This document shows, in pieces, positions 16,337-25,521 of a stretch of 64,000 bases of DNA (within the stretch, counting starts at the first letter, position 1; every line of letters begins with the position of its first letter). The DNA comes from Polynucleobacter sp. JS-Safj-400b-B2. GTDB taxonomy: Bacteria > Pseudomonadota > Gammaproteobacteria > Burkholderiales > Burkholderiaceae. A program made the translations under genes and the position numbers. The notes below the pieces were generated by a model that ran no database searches, had not been told where the DNA came from, and was given only the letters and a program-made list of their open reading frames with translations. The stretch is taken from assembly GCF_018881975.1 (NCBI RefSeq), contig NZ_JACVPJ010000008.1, positions 48,673-112,672 of the forward strand, read 5' to 3'.

Positions 16337-17017
16337 TTACTTCGTAATCAAGTAACCCACTGCTACCGCGATCACACTTAGTAAGACCAAAGCAAAACCG
16401 CGCTGCAGCACTCCATCCTTGGAGGCCCGACCCAAGTCAGCTGGCAAATATTTTGCCTCCTCGCTTGGGTCAATTTCTTTATCGCCACTAATCATTGGCT
16501 TAATCAGATCTTCACCTTTGAATTTCTTATAGAAAAGAATGGCGGCAATGTGAATGGCAATCAGCGTCAGTATTACCACTTGATTACCTTCGTGAATCTG
16601 CGATAAAAATGAAGATATCGAACCGGATACATATTTTGCCAAGGGCCCCTGAAAAGAGACCTCATCATCAACAAATAATCCTGTAAATACCTGAATGCTT
16701 AAGACAAACAGTAGAGCGAATACGGAAAGTGCGCCTATTGGATTGTGACCAAGAACATGCGGTGAGCGTCCCCTCGAGTAATCGAAAATTGCTTGTTTAC
16801 TTGGAATAAACGTTAAGAAGCGCGCATGGGTTGAGCCAACGAACCCCCAGATGATTCTGAAAATCAATAGAGTCAAAATGCTGTAGCCAAAATAGGCATG
16901 CCATTGAATGAATTCATCACCCAAATTGATGGTCACAAAGCTGCCGGTGATACAAACCACCAGTAGCCAATGAAATAAACGGATTGGCAAGTCCCATACG
17001 CGAATAATTTTGTTCAT
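16337..17017 (-). CDS. Cytochrome b561-type membrane cytochrome b
   Basis: The 226-residue protein has four main membrane helices and begins VWDLPIRLFHWLLV, the typical opening of the Ni/Fe-hydrogenase b-type cytochrome/b561 group. Haem-ligand His candidates lie in FHWL (helix 1), QWHAYFGY (helix 2) and LIAIHIAAILFYKK (helix 4). A further C-terminal helix follows a charged loop. It would pass quinol electrons to a periplasmic acceptor; the adjacent convergent cytochrome c' gene is a natural candidate. The stop codons of the two genes are 52 bp apart. Confidence 0.88.
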   Translation of the reverse strand: MNKIIRVWDLPIRLFHWLLVVCITGSFVTINLGDEFIQWHAYFGYSILTLLIFRIIWGFVGSTHARFLTFIPSKQAIFDYSRGRSPHVLGHNPIGALSVFALLFVLSIQVFTGLFVDDEVSFQGPLAKYVSGSISSFLSQIHEGNQVVILTLIAIHIAAILFYKKFKGEDLIKPMISGDKEIDPSEEAKYLPADLGRASKDGVLQRGFALVLLSVIAVAVGYLITK

Positions 17018-17060
17018 ACCTTAAGGATAATCCTCTTCTCCTCTAAAATGGAGAGAATTC

Positions 17061-18266
17061 ATGAATCCTGGCAAAGCCTTTAGAACCCTGCTCCTGTATC
17101 GCATCGGCGCAACACTCAGCTATCAAATTACGATGGTAGCGGTAGGCTGGCATCTCTACGAAATCACCAATAGCGTGGTTTCTCTCGGATTGATTGGTCT
17201 GGCAGAGCTCATCCCCTACTTTGCGCTCGCACTTTACTCAGGACATGCAGTTGATCACCACTCCCGCAAATGGATTGCAGCAATAGCATGCATGATTCAT
17301 ATTGCGGTAGGTTTATTTTTGACAGTCATTGCACTGGGCTGGCTTTCTCCGCCCGTGCCGCTGATATATACCGCTGTAGCTTTCATTGGTGTTGGTCGCG
17401 CCCTACTGAGACCTTCTTACCAAGCACTTTTTGGACAAGTGATCCCAAGAGATCAACTGCCACGTTACACAGCCTACGCCTCCTCTGCCTTTCAGATTTG
17501 TGTAGTAGCCGGCCCAGGCTTGGGCGGACTCATGATTGGCTTTGCTGGTCTTGAATGGACCTACTTGCTGGCCGCATTCTTTGGAGCGATCGGCTTGTAT
17601 GGCATTACCTTTATTACTGCTGTTCAAGAAAAGTCGAGCAACTTATCTCGACACTTCCTGAAGAGTTTTTTAGAAGGCTTTCATTACGTCAGAAAGCATG
17701 AGCTTATTTTGGGAATCATGGCGCTTGACATGTTTGCCGTGCTTTTCGGTGGTGCAGTCTCCATACTTCCCGCCTTTGTTAAAGAGGTGCTCAATGCAGG
17801 CCCAGAGACTCTTGGTATTTTGCGTGCTGCACCTGCTGCTGGGGCTGTCATTACAGGCATCTACTTAGCCAGGTGCCCCATTCTGACCGACTCCGGTAAA
17901 CATCTCCTGATCTCGGTTGCGGGATTTGGCGCAGCGATTATTGCTTTTGGTATCTCCAGCAATTTATGGATATGTGCCTTTTTCTTATTTATCTCTGGAT
18001 GCTTTGATTCCATATCCGTAGTGATTCGAGGCAGCATCATGCAACTCACAACTCCAGATCACATGCGCGGCAGAATAAGCGCCATCAATGGAATCTTCAT
18101 TGGCTCATCTAATGAATTAGGTGCACTTGAGTCCGGCATTGCCGCGAGCATGATGGGCCTAGTACCCTCCATCGTATTTGGTGGGGCTGCGACGATTGCT
18201 ATCGTCCTGATCACTTATCGACTCGCCCCACACCTTGCCAAACTTCATCTGAAAGATATCTCTTAA
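17061..18266 (+). CDS. MFS transporter (EntS/TetA-like exporter)
   Basis: The 401-residue protein has twelve predicted membrane helices. The MFS motif A region appears as YSGHAVDHHSRKWI between helices 2 and 3, and a second copy of motif-A type lies after helix 8 (LTDSGKH region). The layout resembles the enterobactin exporter EntS subgroup, but no siderophore genes are near. The start at 17061 is supported by GGAGAG 6 nt upstream. It is divergent from the cytochrome b gene. The substrate is unknown. Confidence 0.85.
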   Translation: MNPGKAFRTLLLYRIGATLSYQITMVAVGWHLYEITNSVVSLGLIGLAELIPYFALALYSGHAVDHHSRKWIAAIACMIHIAVGLFLTVIALGWLSPPVPLIYTAVAFIGVGRALLRPSYQALFGQVIPRDQLPRYTAYASSAFQICVVAGPGLGGLMIGFAGLEWTYLLAAFFGAIGLYGITFITAVQEKSSNLSRHFLKSFLEGFHYVRKHELILGIMALDMFAVLFGGAVSILPAFVKEVLNAGPETLGILRAAPAAGAVITGIYLARCPILTDSGKHLLISVAGFGAAIIAFGISSNLWICAFFLFISGCFDSISVVIRGSIMQLTTPDHMRGRISAINGIFIGSSNELGALESGIAASMMGLVPSIVFGGAATIAIVLITYRLAPHLAKLHLKDIS

Positions 18267-18272
18267 AGCTGG

Positions 18273-18304
18273 TTGCCTTATTGCCTTACTGTCTTATTGC
18301 CTAT
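18273..18304. repeat. Four tandem copies of an 8-bp unit
   Basis: TTGCCTTA occurs twice exactly (18273 and 18281), then CTGTCTTA (18289) and TTGCCTAT (18297). The array fills the short gap between the stop codons of the convergent MFS and dehydrogenase genes. It has no coding role and looks like a slippage product. Confidence 0.75.
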
Positions 18305-18307
18305 CCG

Positions 18308-19249
18308 CTACTTAATTTCCGGAAGATCTTTCTGAATAATCTTTAAGCCAGCACGTAAAGCCTCTTGGTAACGCTCACGCTCTGCCTTAATAGTTTCAGC
18401 AGTCCATGTATAAAAGCCTTCACCAGTTTTCATACCAAACTTACCGCTAGCAATACGATCACTTAAGCACTTGGCTATTGTTGGTGAGTTGTTTAGTGTT
18501 GGATAAATAGTTGTTCCCCCCGCCCCATGGACCTCTAAGCCTGCATGATCACGTTGCATTGCTGGGCCTGCTGCGATGTAGCGAAAGCCAAAACCAAAAC
18601 GAACGGCTTTATCAATATCTTCCGGCGTGCAGATGCCTTCATCAACCATGGAAAAGGCTTCGCGCGATAAGGCGTGCTGTAGGCGATTAGCTAAAAATCC
18701 TGGAAGATCTTTTTTAACAGTAACGGGCACCATTCCACACGCAGTCATCAAACGTGAGAGGCTCTCGCCAACCATTGGAGACGTCTTCGCACCATAAACT
18801 ACCTCTACGCAAGGTACTAAATGTGCGGGCATAAAGAAATGCAAGCCAATCATTCGTGCGGAAGTTTTTAGGCCGCTAGCAATTTCACTAATAGGGAAAC
18901 TCGTGCTGTTGCTCGCTAGCACTGCTTCAGGCTTTGCATATTTCTCAAGCTTGGTAAATAACTCGCGCTTAATATCCAAACGCTCTGGCACACACTCAAT
19001 CACCAGATCAATATCAGACCAATCGACTTCTTCAAGCGTACCAGCAACTGAAAGCAAATGAATACGATTCTCATATCCGATCTCAGTCATCGTGTTTGCA
19101 AAATAATCAGGCAAAAGTGCTCGCCGCTCGGTCGTCGGCTCGACTACCTGGACAGCGCAACCGCCGCGAGCACAAACAGCCGCTACGTCAGCGCCCATCG
19201 TGCCACCACCGACTATGACTACCTTGGTTTCTGCTGGGGTAAATAACAT
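18308..19249 (-). CDS. 3-hydroxyacyl-CoA dehydrogenase family protein
   Basis: The 313-residue NAD-dependent dehydrogenase has the dinucleotide motif VVIVGGGTMGADVA at about 9-22, SNSTSFPIS in the substrate loop, and the catalytic-His region GLHFFMPAH. The C-terminal helical dimerisation domain covers roughly 190-305. It is a single-function, short form rather than a FadB fusion. Members also oxidise other 3-hydroxy acids such as L-gulonate or 3-hydroxybutyryl-CoA. GGAGAG precedes the ATG. It is divergent from the catabolic cluster that begins at 19335 and may belong to it. Confidence 0.88.
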   Translation of the reverse strand: MLFTPAETKVVIVGGGTMGADVAAVCARGGCAVQVVEPTTERRALLPDYFANTMTEIGYENRIHLLSVAGTLEEVDWSDIDLVIECVPERLDIKRELFTKLEKYAKPEAVLASNSTSFPISEIASGLKTSARMIGLHFFMPAHLVPCVEVVYGAKTSPMVGESLSRLMTACGMVPVTVKKDLPGFLANRLQHALSREAFSMVDEGICTPEDIDKAVRFGFGFRYIAAGPAMQRDHAGLEVHGAGGTTIYPTLNNSPTIAKCLSDRIASGKFGMKTGEGFYTWTAETIKAERERYQEALRAGLKIIQKDLPEIK

Positions 19250-19334
19250 GAATACTCTCCTAAATGGGGGCGGACTTTTTCTAAAAAATCCTCTTACAAT
19301 GAGGTCATTATTTCAATAAAAAAGTTAGTGAGAC

Positions 19335-20264
19335 ATGATCCCCGTCAATTCGGTACTCCAGGTCGGCCATTTCCCTGAAATTATGCAGGCAGAGATAGAT
19401 CGGCGCTTTACCCCTTTTCACCATCTCGATCCTAAAGCACCCGCCCCAGCCGGCAATTTTCAAGCTATCTTGATTCGCTCCAACACCAAACTTCCCCTAG
19501 AGCTCGTTCAGCAAATCCCTAGTATTCGCATGGTAGCTACTTGCGGGGTTGGTTACGACAACCTTCCCTTGGGCTATTTAAGGGAACAAGGTATCAAAGC
19601 AAGCAATACTCCGGGAGTCTTAAACGATGCGGTGTGCGAACTTGCCATTGGCATGGTGCTGGCACTACTTCGCAAGCTACCCGAGGCTCAGGAATACGTT
19701 AAAAGTACTGCCTGGTCAAAGGCCCCTTTTAGACTCACTACGACTCTAGCTGGCAAGCGTGTGGGCATTGCTGGGATGGGTCGTATTGGGCAGGATCTTG
19801 CTAAACGTTTAGAGCCCTTCAAGGTTGAGATAGCGTATTCAGGACCCAATCAAAAATCTTTACCTTATGCCTACTATCCAGATGTTCAAGCCTTGGCCAA
19901 GGGCTGTGACATCTTATTTTTAGCCTGCCCCGCAACACCTGATACCGACAAAATGATTAACGCCAAGGTGCTCGAGGCTTTGGGACCGTCCGGATATTTA
20001 ATCAATATTGCCCGCGGAAGTGTAGTTGATGAGGATGCCCTTTTATATGCACTGCAACATAAAAAGATTGCTGGTGCGGCTTTAGATGTTTTTGAGAATG
20101 AACCTAACCCAAGTCATGCTTTTTTAGCACTTGATAATGTATTGTTAACACCACATATTGGGAGCGCCACCTCGGAAACGCGGATAGCCATGACCAACTT
20201 AGCTGTAGATAATTTAGAAGCCTTTTTTAACCAACAAGCACTTCCATCGGAAGTAAATAATTAA
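19335..20264 (+). CDS. 2-hydroxyacid dehydrogenase (D-isomer type)
   Basis: The 309-residue protein has Rossmann motif GIAGMGRIGQDLA and catalytic residues Arg (INIARGSVVDE), Glu (DVFENEPNP) and His (TPHIGSAT). It resembles glyoxylate/hydroxypyruvate reductases and NAD(P)-dependent 2-oxoacid reductases. It is the first gene of a plus-strand set with the DHDPS-like enzyme (15 bp downstream), TAXI binding protein and TRAP permease. It would reduce or oxidise a 2-oxo/2-hydroxy acid of that pathway. The exact substrate is unknown. Confidence 0.88.
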   Translation: MIPVNSVLQVGHFPEIMQAEIDRRFTPFHHLDPKAPAPAGNFQAILIRSNTKLPLELVQQIPSIRMVATCGVGYDNLPLGYLREQGIKASNTPGVLNDAVCELAIGMVLALLRKLPEAQEYVKSTAWSKAPFRLTTTLAGKRVGIAGMGRIGQDLAKRLEPFKVEIAYSGPNQKSLPYAYYPDVQALAKGCDILFLACPATPDTDKMINAKVLEALGPSGYLINIARGSVVDEDALLYALQHKKIAGAALDVFENEPNPSHAFLALDNVLLTPHIGSATSETRIAMTNLAVDNLEAFFNQQALPSEVNN

Positions 20265-20279
20265 AACAACGGAGCTAGT

Positions 20280-21206
20280 ATGACAATTTCCCTGCACCCT
20301 TCCACCTTACCTGCGGTGTTGTCCCCTGTACTTACACCTTTTAAGGCGGACGGTAGCCCCGATGCTCCTAAATTACTAAAGCAATGCAAATGGCTAGAAG
20401 CCAATGGCGTTGGCCAAGCTATCTTTGGAACCAACTCAGAAGCAAACTCAATGTCCGCTCCACAGAAGATGAGCACATTAACTGCATTAATTGAAGGTGG
20501 ATTAAAGCCTGAGCACTTGATGCCAGGTACTGGCGCAACATCTATCGATGCTACTGTGAACATGACCCGTCACGCAGTGAACCACCAGTGTGCAGGCGTA
20601 TTGATGCTGCCACCTTTCTATTACAAAGACGTAACTGATGACGGCCTATTTGCTTATTTTTCTGAAGTGATTCAAAAAGTCGGTAGCGCAGCATTACAAA
20701 TTTATATCTACAACATTCCGCCCGTCACCAAAGTAACCTTAAGTCTCTCTTTGCTTGAGCGCTTAGCAAAAGAATATCCAAAGACAGTTGTAGGCATGAA
20801 AGATAGTTCAGGTGATTGGGCTTATACAGAGTCTGTGATTAAGCTTTTAGCCCCATCAGGCTTCCGTGTGTATGCGGGTAGCGAAGTATTTCTGATGCGC
20901 GCCCTACGTGCTGGTGGCGTTGGCTGCATCTCCGCTACCGCCAACGTGAACCCTAAGGCTATCGCCGATTTAGCGGGGCACTGGACGGAATCTAATGCCG
21001 ATGAACGTCAAGCAGGCTTAGATCAAGTACGAGGAATTTTCGCCAAGTACCAAATGATTGCGGGAATGAAGACTGCCGTTGCGCATTACAGCAAAGATCC
21101 TGAGTGGCTCAGAGTACGCCCACCACTAATGCAGTTAAGTGCTGAGCAACAAGCCCAACTTCTTAGTGAGTTGCAAGCGATTAACTTCAGCATGCCAGGT
21201 TTGTAA
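20280..21206 (+). CDS. Dihydrodipicolinate synthase family aldolase/dehydratase
   Basis: The 308-residue TIM-barrel enzyme has the Schiff-base lysine Lys174 (VVGMKDSSGDW) and the general-acid Tyr144 in IYIYNIPP. The DapA GTTGE motif is replaced by GTNSEAN at about 50-56, so lysine biosynthesis is unlikely. Pyruvate-dependent aldolases and sugar-acid dehydratases of this family fit better, given the neighbouring enolase-superfamily, dehydrogenase and TRAP genes. CGGAG lies upstream of the ATG. Confidence 0.87.
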   Translation: MTISLHPSTLPAVLSPVLTPFKADGSPDAPKLLKQCKWLEANGVGQAIFGTNSEANSMSAPQKMSTLTALIEGGLKPEHLMPGTGATSIDATVNMTRHAVNHQCAGVLMLPPFYYKDVTDDGLFAYFSEVIQKVGSAALQIYIYNIPPVTKVTLSLSLLERLAKEYPKTVVGMKDSSGDWAYTESVIKLLAPSGFRVYAGSEVFLMRALRAGGVGCISATANVNPKAIADLAGHWTESNADERQAGLDQVRGIFAKYQMIAGMKTAVAHYSKDPEWLRVRPPLMQLSAEQQAQLLSELQAINFSMPGL

Positions 21207-21239
21207 TTTAAAAACTATAAAGATAATTAGGAGACAACT

Positions 21240-22190
21240 ATGAATCTACTTAAGGTAATTGCTTTATCGCTAAGCTTCCTTTGTGCAAGTGTGAGCGCTC
21301 AAAATATTTCTATTGCAACGGGTGGTACAGGCGGGGTTTACTACCCTATGGGTGGTGGCTTAGCTTCCGTACTCTCTAGCAAGGTTCCAGGAATGTCTGC
21401 TACAGCAGAAGTTACTGGTGGCTCAGTAGATAACTTAAACCTCATTGGCACAGGAAAACCTTATGTTGGCTTTTCAATGGCTGATGCTGCAAAAGACGCT
21501 CAGATTGGCGAAGGCAAGTTTGCCGGGAAAAAAGTAGACCTGCGTACTTTGGTGGTTCTGTATCCAAACCTAATGCACGTAGTAACAGTTGAATCCACTG
21601 GCATTAAATCCATGAAGGATTTAAAAGGCAAACGCATTAGTACTGGTGCCCCAGGTAGCGCAACAGAAGTGATGGCCTTTCGCTTGCTAGAAGCTGCAGG
21701 CATTGATAAAGACAAAGACGTCAAACGTGAGCGCTTAAGCGTAGCTGAATCCGTTAATGCTGTAAAAGACCGCAAGATCGATGCCTTCTTCTGGGTTGGT
21801 GGCTTACCGACTGCCGCCGTTACTGATTTAGCCAATAGCCCAGGCATGAAAATTGTTATGGTGGATACCTCCGATGAGGTACCTATCATGAATAAGAAAT
21901 ATGGCAATCTGTATTTCACGGCCGTTATCCCTAAGGCCATGTATAGCGGTATGGCTAAAGACAATAAGGTTGCAGCCGTTGCCAATATCTTAGTGGTCAA
22001 TGCCAACATGCCTGATGATCAAGCTTATAAGATTGTCAAAACCATGTTTGACAACAAGCTTGACCTAGTCCGCACGCATCAGGAATATATGAACGTCAGC
22101 TTAGAAAACCAAAAAACGAAATCAACTCCAGTTGACTTTCATCCAGGCGCCCTAAGGTACTTCAAAGAAAAGAACGTCAAACTAAATTAA
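21240..22190 (+). CDS. TAXI family TRAP transporter solute-binding protein
   Basis: The 316-residue periplasmic protein has a short signal peptide (LLKVIALSLSFLCASVSA) and the TAXI hallmark ISIATGGTGGVYYPMGGGLA. This is followed by TAEVTGGSVDNLNLI and KGKRISTGAPGSATEVMAFRLLEAAGI. Its dedicated membrane subunit is the fused permease at 22290. GGAG upstream supports the start. A terminator-like hairpin just after the stop probably lets the binding protein be made in excess of the permease. The ligand is unknown. Confidence 0.92.
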   Translation: MNLLKVIALSLSFLCASVSAQNISIATGGTGGVYYPMGGGLASVLSSKVPGMSATAEVTGGSVDNLNLIGTGKPYVGFSMADAAKDAQIGEGKFAGKKVDLRTLVVLYPNLMHVVTVESTGIKSMKDLKGKRISTGAPGSATEVMAFRLLEAAGIDKDKDVKRERLSVAESVNAVKDRKIDAFFWVGGLPTAAVTDLANSPGMKIVMVDTSDEVPIMNKKYGNLYFTAVIPKAMYSGMAKDNKVAAVANILVVNANMPDDQAYKIVKTMFDNKLDLVRTHQEYMNVSLENQKTKSTPVDFHPGALRYFKEKNVKLN

Positions 22191-22207
22191 GCTTATGTTT
22201 GGATCAG

Positions 22208-22237
22208 GGGGTGAGTGAATCTCACCCCTTTCGTTTT
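22208..22237 (+). terminator. Hairpin terminator inside the TRAP operon
   Basis: A perfect 8-bp stem GGGGTGAG/CTCACCCC with a 5-nt loop is followed by TTTCGTTTT. It lies between the binding-protein and permease genes, so it is likely an attenuating intra-operon terminator. Confidence 0.7.
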
Positions 22238-22289
22238 ACGGCAGTGAATAAATAAAATAGTACATAAAAATAATTACAGAGGTTGAGAC

Positions 22290-24302
22290 ATGAATCAAAA
22301 CGTTATTGACAACGAAACCCAAGAAAAACTAGACGCCTTTATCAAGCAAGAGGAAGGTGACTCTAATGACTACAAGGGTCTACTAGCCAAATTCATCACA
22401 CTAGTGGCTGTAGGCATGTCACTCTTTCACTTATATGCCGCCTATTCCATTGTTCCAACACAGGAGTTACGAGTCATTCACGTTGCTCTAGTTTTATTTT
22501 TAGTGTTTCTGAGCTTCCCGATTGCCGATCGTTTCAAAAATCGCCTAATGCCCTGGGATATCATTTTTGCAGTTGTATCAGTTGGAATTGCTTATTACAT
22601 TCTGAGTGGTGGCGATGACTTTATGGATCGCAATACCGCGCCCAACTCTACCGATGTCATGGTGGGTATTGTATTAATTCTGCTGATTCTCGAAAGTGTT
22701 CGAAGAACCAATGGTTTGATCTTGGTTTCGGTAACCGTCCTGTTTCTGCTCTATGCCTTGTTTGGCAACTACTTACCAGCACCTTGGACTCACAAGGGTT
22801 ATGGCCTTGATCGTTTAGTGGGCTATATGTATATGACGCTAGAGGGCATCTACGGTACTGCTGTGGATGTATCAGCAACCCTCATTATTCTCTTCACTAT
22901 TTTTGGCGCCTTCTTGCAGTTCACTGGTGCCGGCAAATTCTTTATTGACTTCTCCTTTGCGGCGATGGGCGGTAAATCTTCTGGGGTTGGTAGAACTATC
23001 GTAATGTCCTCCTTCTTGCTCGGCGGCCCTTCTGGATCAGGTGTTGCTACCACCGTTACGGTTGGCTCAGTTGCAGCCCCCATGTTAGATAAGGTGGGTT
23101 ACGAAAAAAATGCAGCGGGTGGACTTTTGGCAGCGGGTGGTCTTGGTGCCATCATCTCGCCTCCAGTACTGGGTGCAGCCGCCTTCTTGATTGCAGATTT
23201 TCTCAAGATCTCCTATTTAGATGTGCTGCTAATGGCAACTATCCCAACCATCCTTTTTTATCTTGGCTTATTTGTGATGGTCGAAATCGATGTACGCAAA
23301 TATGGCATGAAGAATATTCATTTTGAATCTGCTGAAACTGCGTGGCAGCTCACCAAAAAATATTGGTTCCATTTTTTCTCCCTCATTTCAATTGTGGTGT
23401 TTATGTTGATGGGCTTCTCACCTGTTATGTCCGTATTCTGGGCGACAGTGGTCTCAGCCCTCTCAAGCATGCTGCGCAAAGATACCGCCATCATTCCTTG
23501 GGCATGGTTTAAGGGTAAAGAACCCATTCTTTCTGGGCTATACAACTCCAACCTCACTAAGGCGCTTGCCTCTGGCTCTACCGGCGTCTTAGCAATTGCA
23601 GCTACCTGTGCTGGTGCAGGCTTGATTGTTGGTACCGTTACCCTCACAGGTCTTGGCCTGAAATTTAGCTCGATTGTGATTCAATACGCTGGTGGCTCGC
23701 TCTTACTTACTACTATTTTTACAGCTTTAGTAGTGTGGGTGGTTGGCTTAGCTGTTCCGGTTACCGCTTCTTATATTATTTGCGCAGTGATTGCGGCGCC
23801 TGCACTGATTAATTTGGGCGTACCTGCATTTGCCGCGCACATGTTCATCTTCTATTACGCAGTACTTTCTGAAGTATCGCCACCAACTGCACTTTCTCCA
23901 TTTGCGGCGGCTGCAATTTGCAAAGGCAATCCCTATAAGACCACCTTGCAAACATGGAAGTATGTGGCCCCTGCCATCCTAGTTCCGTTCATGTTTGTAC
24001 TAGATAAGTCGGGCGTAAGTTTGCTTTTAATGGGCTCTACCAGCGCATTAGAGCAAGCTGACTGGATGCAAATCGCTTGGGTTTCCTTTACGGCTGTTGT
24101 TGGCATCATCTGCTTGGCCGGTGGACTACAAGGTTGGTTCATTGAAAAAACCAAGATCTTTGAGCGCATCATTATGGTAGTCTCTGGCGTTGCGCTGGCC
24201 TATCCCTCTACAGAAGCAGACTTGATTGGCTTTGTTGGTTTTGGACTAGTTCTAGTGACGCAAACTCTTACGCACTTCAAGCTAAATCCACGATCTTCTT
24301 AA
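22290..24302 (+). CDS. Fused TRAP transporter permease (4TM/12TM)
   Basis: The 670-residue protein is the single-chain membrane subunit used by TAXI-TRAP systems, joining the small DctQ-like part (N-terminal helices at about 30-150) to the large DctM-like part. The DctM signature GGPSGSGVATTVTVGSVAAPML near 245-266 and AGGLGAIISPPVLGAAAFLIA follow. Another repeat-half motif, VSPPTALSPFAAAAI, lies near 540. Import is driven by an ion gradient with the preceding TAXI protein. The start follows AGAGG. Confidence 0.93.
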   Translation: MNQNVIDNETQEKLDAFIKQEEGDSNDYKGLLAKFITLVAVGMSLFHLYAAYSIVPTQELRVIHVALVLFLVFLSFPIADRFKNRLMPWDIIFAVVSVGIAYYILSGGDDFMDRNTAPNSTDVMVGIVLILLILESVRRTNGLILVSVTVLFLLYALFGNYLPAPWTHKGYGLDRLVGYMYMTLEGIYGTAVDVSATLIILFTIFGAFLQFTGAGKFFIDFSFAAMGGKSSGVGRTIVMSSFLLGGPSGSGVATTVTVGSVAAPMLDKVGYEKNAAGGLLAAGGLGAIISPPVLGAAAFLIADFLKISYLDVLLMATIPTILFYLGLFVMVEIDVRKYGMKNIHFESAETAWQLTKKYWFHFFSLISIVVFMLMGFSPVMSVFWATVVSALSSMLRKDTAIIPWAWFKGKEPILSGLYNSNLTKALASGSTGVLAIAATCAGAGLIVGTVTLTGLGLKFSSIVIQYAGGSLLLTTIFTALVVWVVGLAVPVTASYIICAVIAAPALINLGVPAFAAHMFIFYYAVLSEVSPPTALSPFAAAAICKGNPYKTTLQTWKYVAPAILVPFMFVLDKSGVSLLLMGSTSALEQADWMQIAWVSFTAVVGIICLAGGLQGWFIEKTKIFERIIMVVSGVALAYPSTEADLIGFVGFGLVLVTQTLTHFKLNPRSS

Positions 24303-24326
24303 GTAGAAGTACTGCTTAAGAGCAAT

Positions 24327-24354
24327 AAAGCCCGCAATAGCGGGCTTTATTTTT
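24327..24354 (+). terminator. Terminator after the TRAP permease
   Basis: AAAGCCCG/CGGGCTTT with a 6-nt loop is followed by ATTTTT. It lies between the TRAP permease and the convergent mandelate-racemase-family gene. Confidence 0.85.
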
Positions 24355-24387
24355 AACTTGGCATGCGACACCCAGCTCGACTCATGA

Positions 24388-25521
24388 TTAGGCTATCTTG
24401 GTCCAAGCGGCTTTGCCTGCGTACTTCTTCACAGCAACCTCATCAAACTCAAATCCCAACCCAGGGGTTTTATGCAAAATCAAATCCCCATTTTTAAAGG
24501 TGAGTTGTTTGTTGATTAATCTACGGAAGTTGAGCACTTGATCATCCAAGAAGAATTCAACAAAGCGCGCATTAGGTGTGGCTGCAACTAGGGGTGCATG
24601 TAAATCATGCATCCAATGCGGGCAGACGATTACACCCTTCAAGTCTGCATATGCGGAAATTCTTCTCCACTCGGTTATGCCGCCACAGACTGCAGCATCT
24701 GATTGCAAGATGGCAGCGCCACCAGCATCAATTAATTCCCTAAAGCGCCAGCGCCCCGCTTCCATTTCACCGGTAGCTACATTGATTTTGGTTTGACGCG
24801 CTAATGCTGCATGCAGATCTATGGCATCTGGAGAGAATGGCTCCTCAATCCAATAAGGGTTGTAAGCCTCAAAGCGACGCACATACTCAAGAGCCGTCGG
24901 CAAATCACGCCAAGCATTGTTGGCATCCAAAGTCAGCAATACATCGTCACCTACTGCGTTGCGAGCCGCCTTCACGCGCGCCTCTTCTTCAGATGGAGAA
25001 AGACGCCCTACTTTCATCTTGACAGCCTTAAAACCCTGCTTTACGTAAGACTCCATTTCCTTACCCAGCTTAGCAGGCGTTTTGCCTTCTAAGTAGTAGC
25101 CACCACTTGCGTAGGCTGGCACACGATCATCTACAACCGAACCCAAGTATTGGTGCAAAGGCAGGCCGACTGAGCGTGCATTTAAATCCCATATGGCCGT
25201 GTCCAAAATAGAGATGCCACGCATTACCGCACCTGCACGACCCTGGAGAATAGACTCGTTGTACATGTCCATCCAGAGACCTTCACTGCGGTGACTGTTT
25301 TGACCAATCAATTTTGGAGCCAGCAATTGCTCCACAGCAATTTTGGCGATATCTCCACCAGCACTTCCGACGTAACAAAAGCCGATACCTTCATTGCCAT
25401 CCTCGCCCCGTACTTTTACGAGACAGTAATGACGCTCAGAAACAGTGCGGGTAGAAAATGAGGTGACTTTATCTAAAGGCACTGCTACAGATGCAACTTG
25501 GACAGATTCGATAATCGGCAT
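24388..25521 (-). CDS. Mandelate racemase/muconate lactonizing enzyme family protein
   Basis: The 377-residue enolase-superfamily enzyme has all catalytic parts of the mandelate racemase subgroup: the KxK pair Lys168/Lys170, metal ligands Asp199 (LTLDANNAW), Glu226 (WIEEPF) and Glu252 (ATGEMEAG), and His302 (CPHWMHDLHA). His with KxK points to sugar-acid dehydratases or racemases rather than muconate lactonisers. It is convergent with the TRAP genes and fits a sugar-acid or hydroxy-acid pathway with the DHDPS-like enzyme. GGAGT precedes the ATG. Confidence 0.9.
   Translation of the reverse strand: MPIIESVQVASVAVPLDKVTSFSTRTVSERHYCLVKVRGEDGNEGIGFCYVGSAGGDIAKIAVEQLLAPKLIGQNSHRSEGLWMDMYNESILQGRAGAVMRGISILDTAIWDLNARSVGLPLHQYLGSVVDDRVPAYASGGYYLEGKTPAKLGKEMESYVKQGFKAVKMKVGRLSPSEEEARVKAARNAVGDDVLLTLDANNAWRDLPTALEYVRRFEAYNPYWIEEPFSPDAIDLHAALARQTKINVATGEMEAGRWRFRELIDAGGAAILQSDAAVCGGITEWRRISAYADLKGVIVCPHWMHDLHAPLVAATPNARFVEFFLDDQVLNFRRLINKQLTFKNGDLILHKTPGLGFEFDEVAVKKYAGKAAWTKIA

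Noticed and set aside
20280..21206. Lysine-biosynthesis enzyme DapA
   Set aside because: The GTTGE motif is GTNSE here and the gene sits in a catabolic TRAP cluster, so only the wider family is called.
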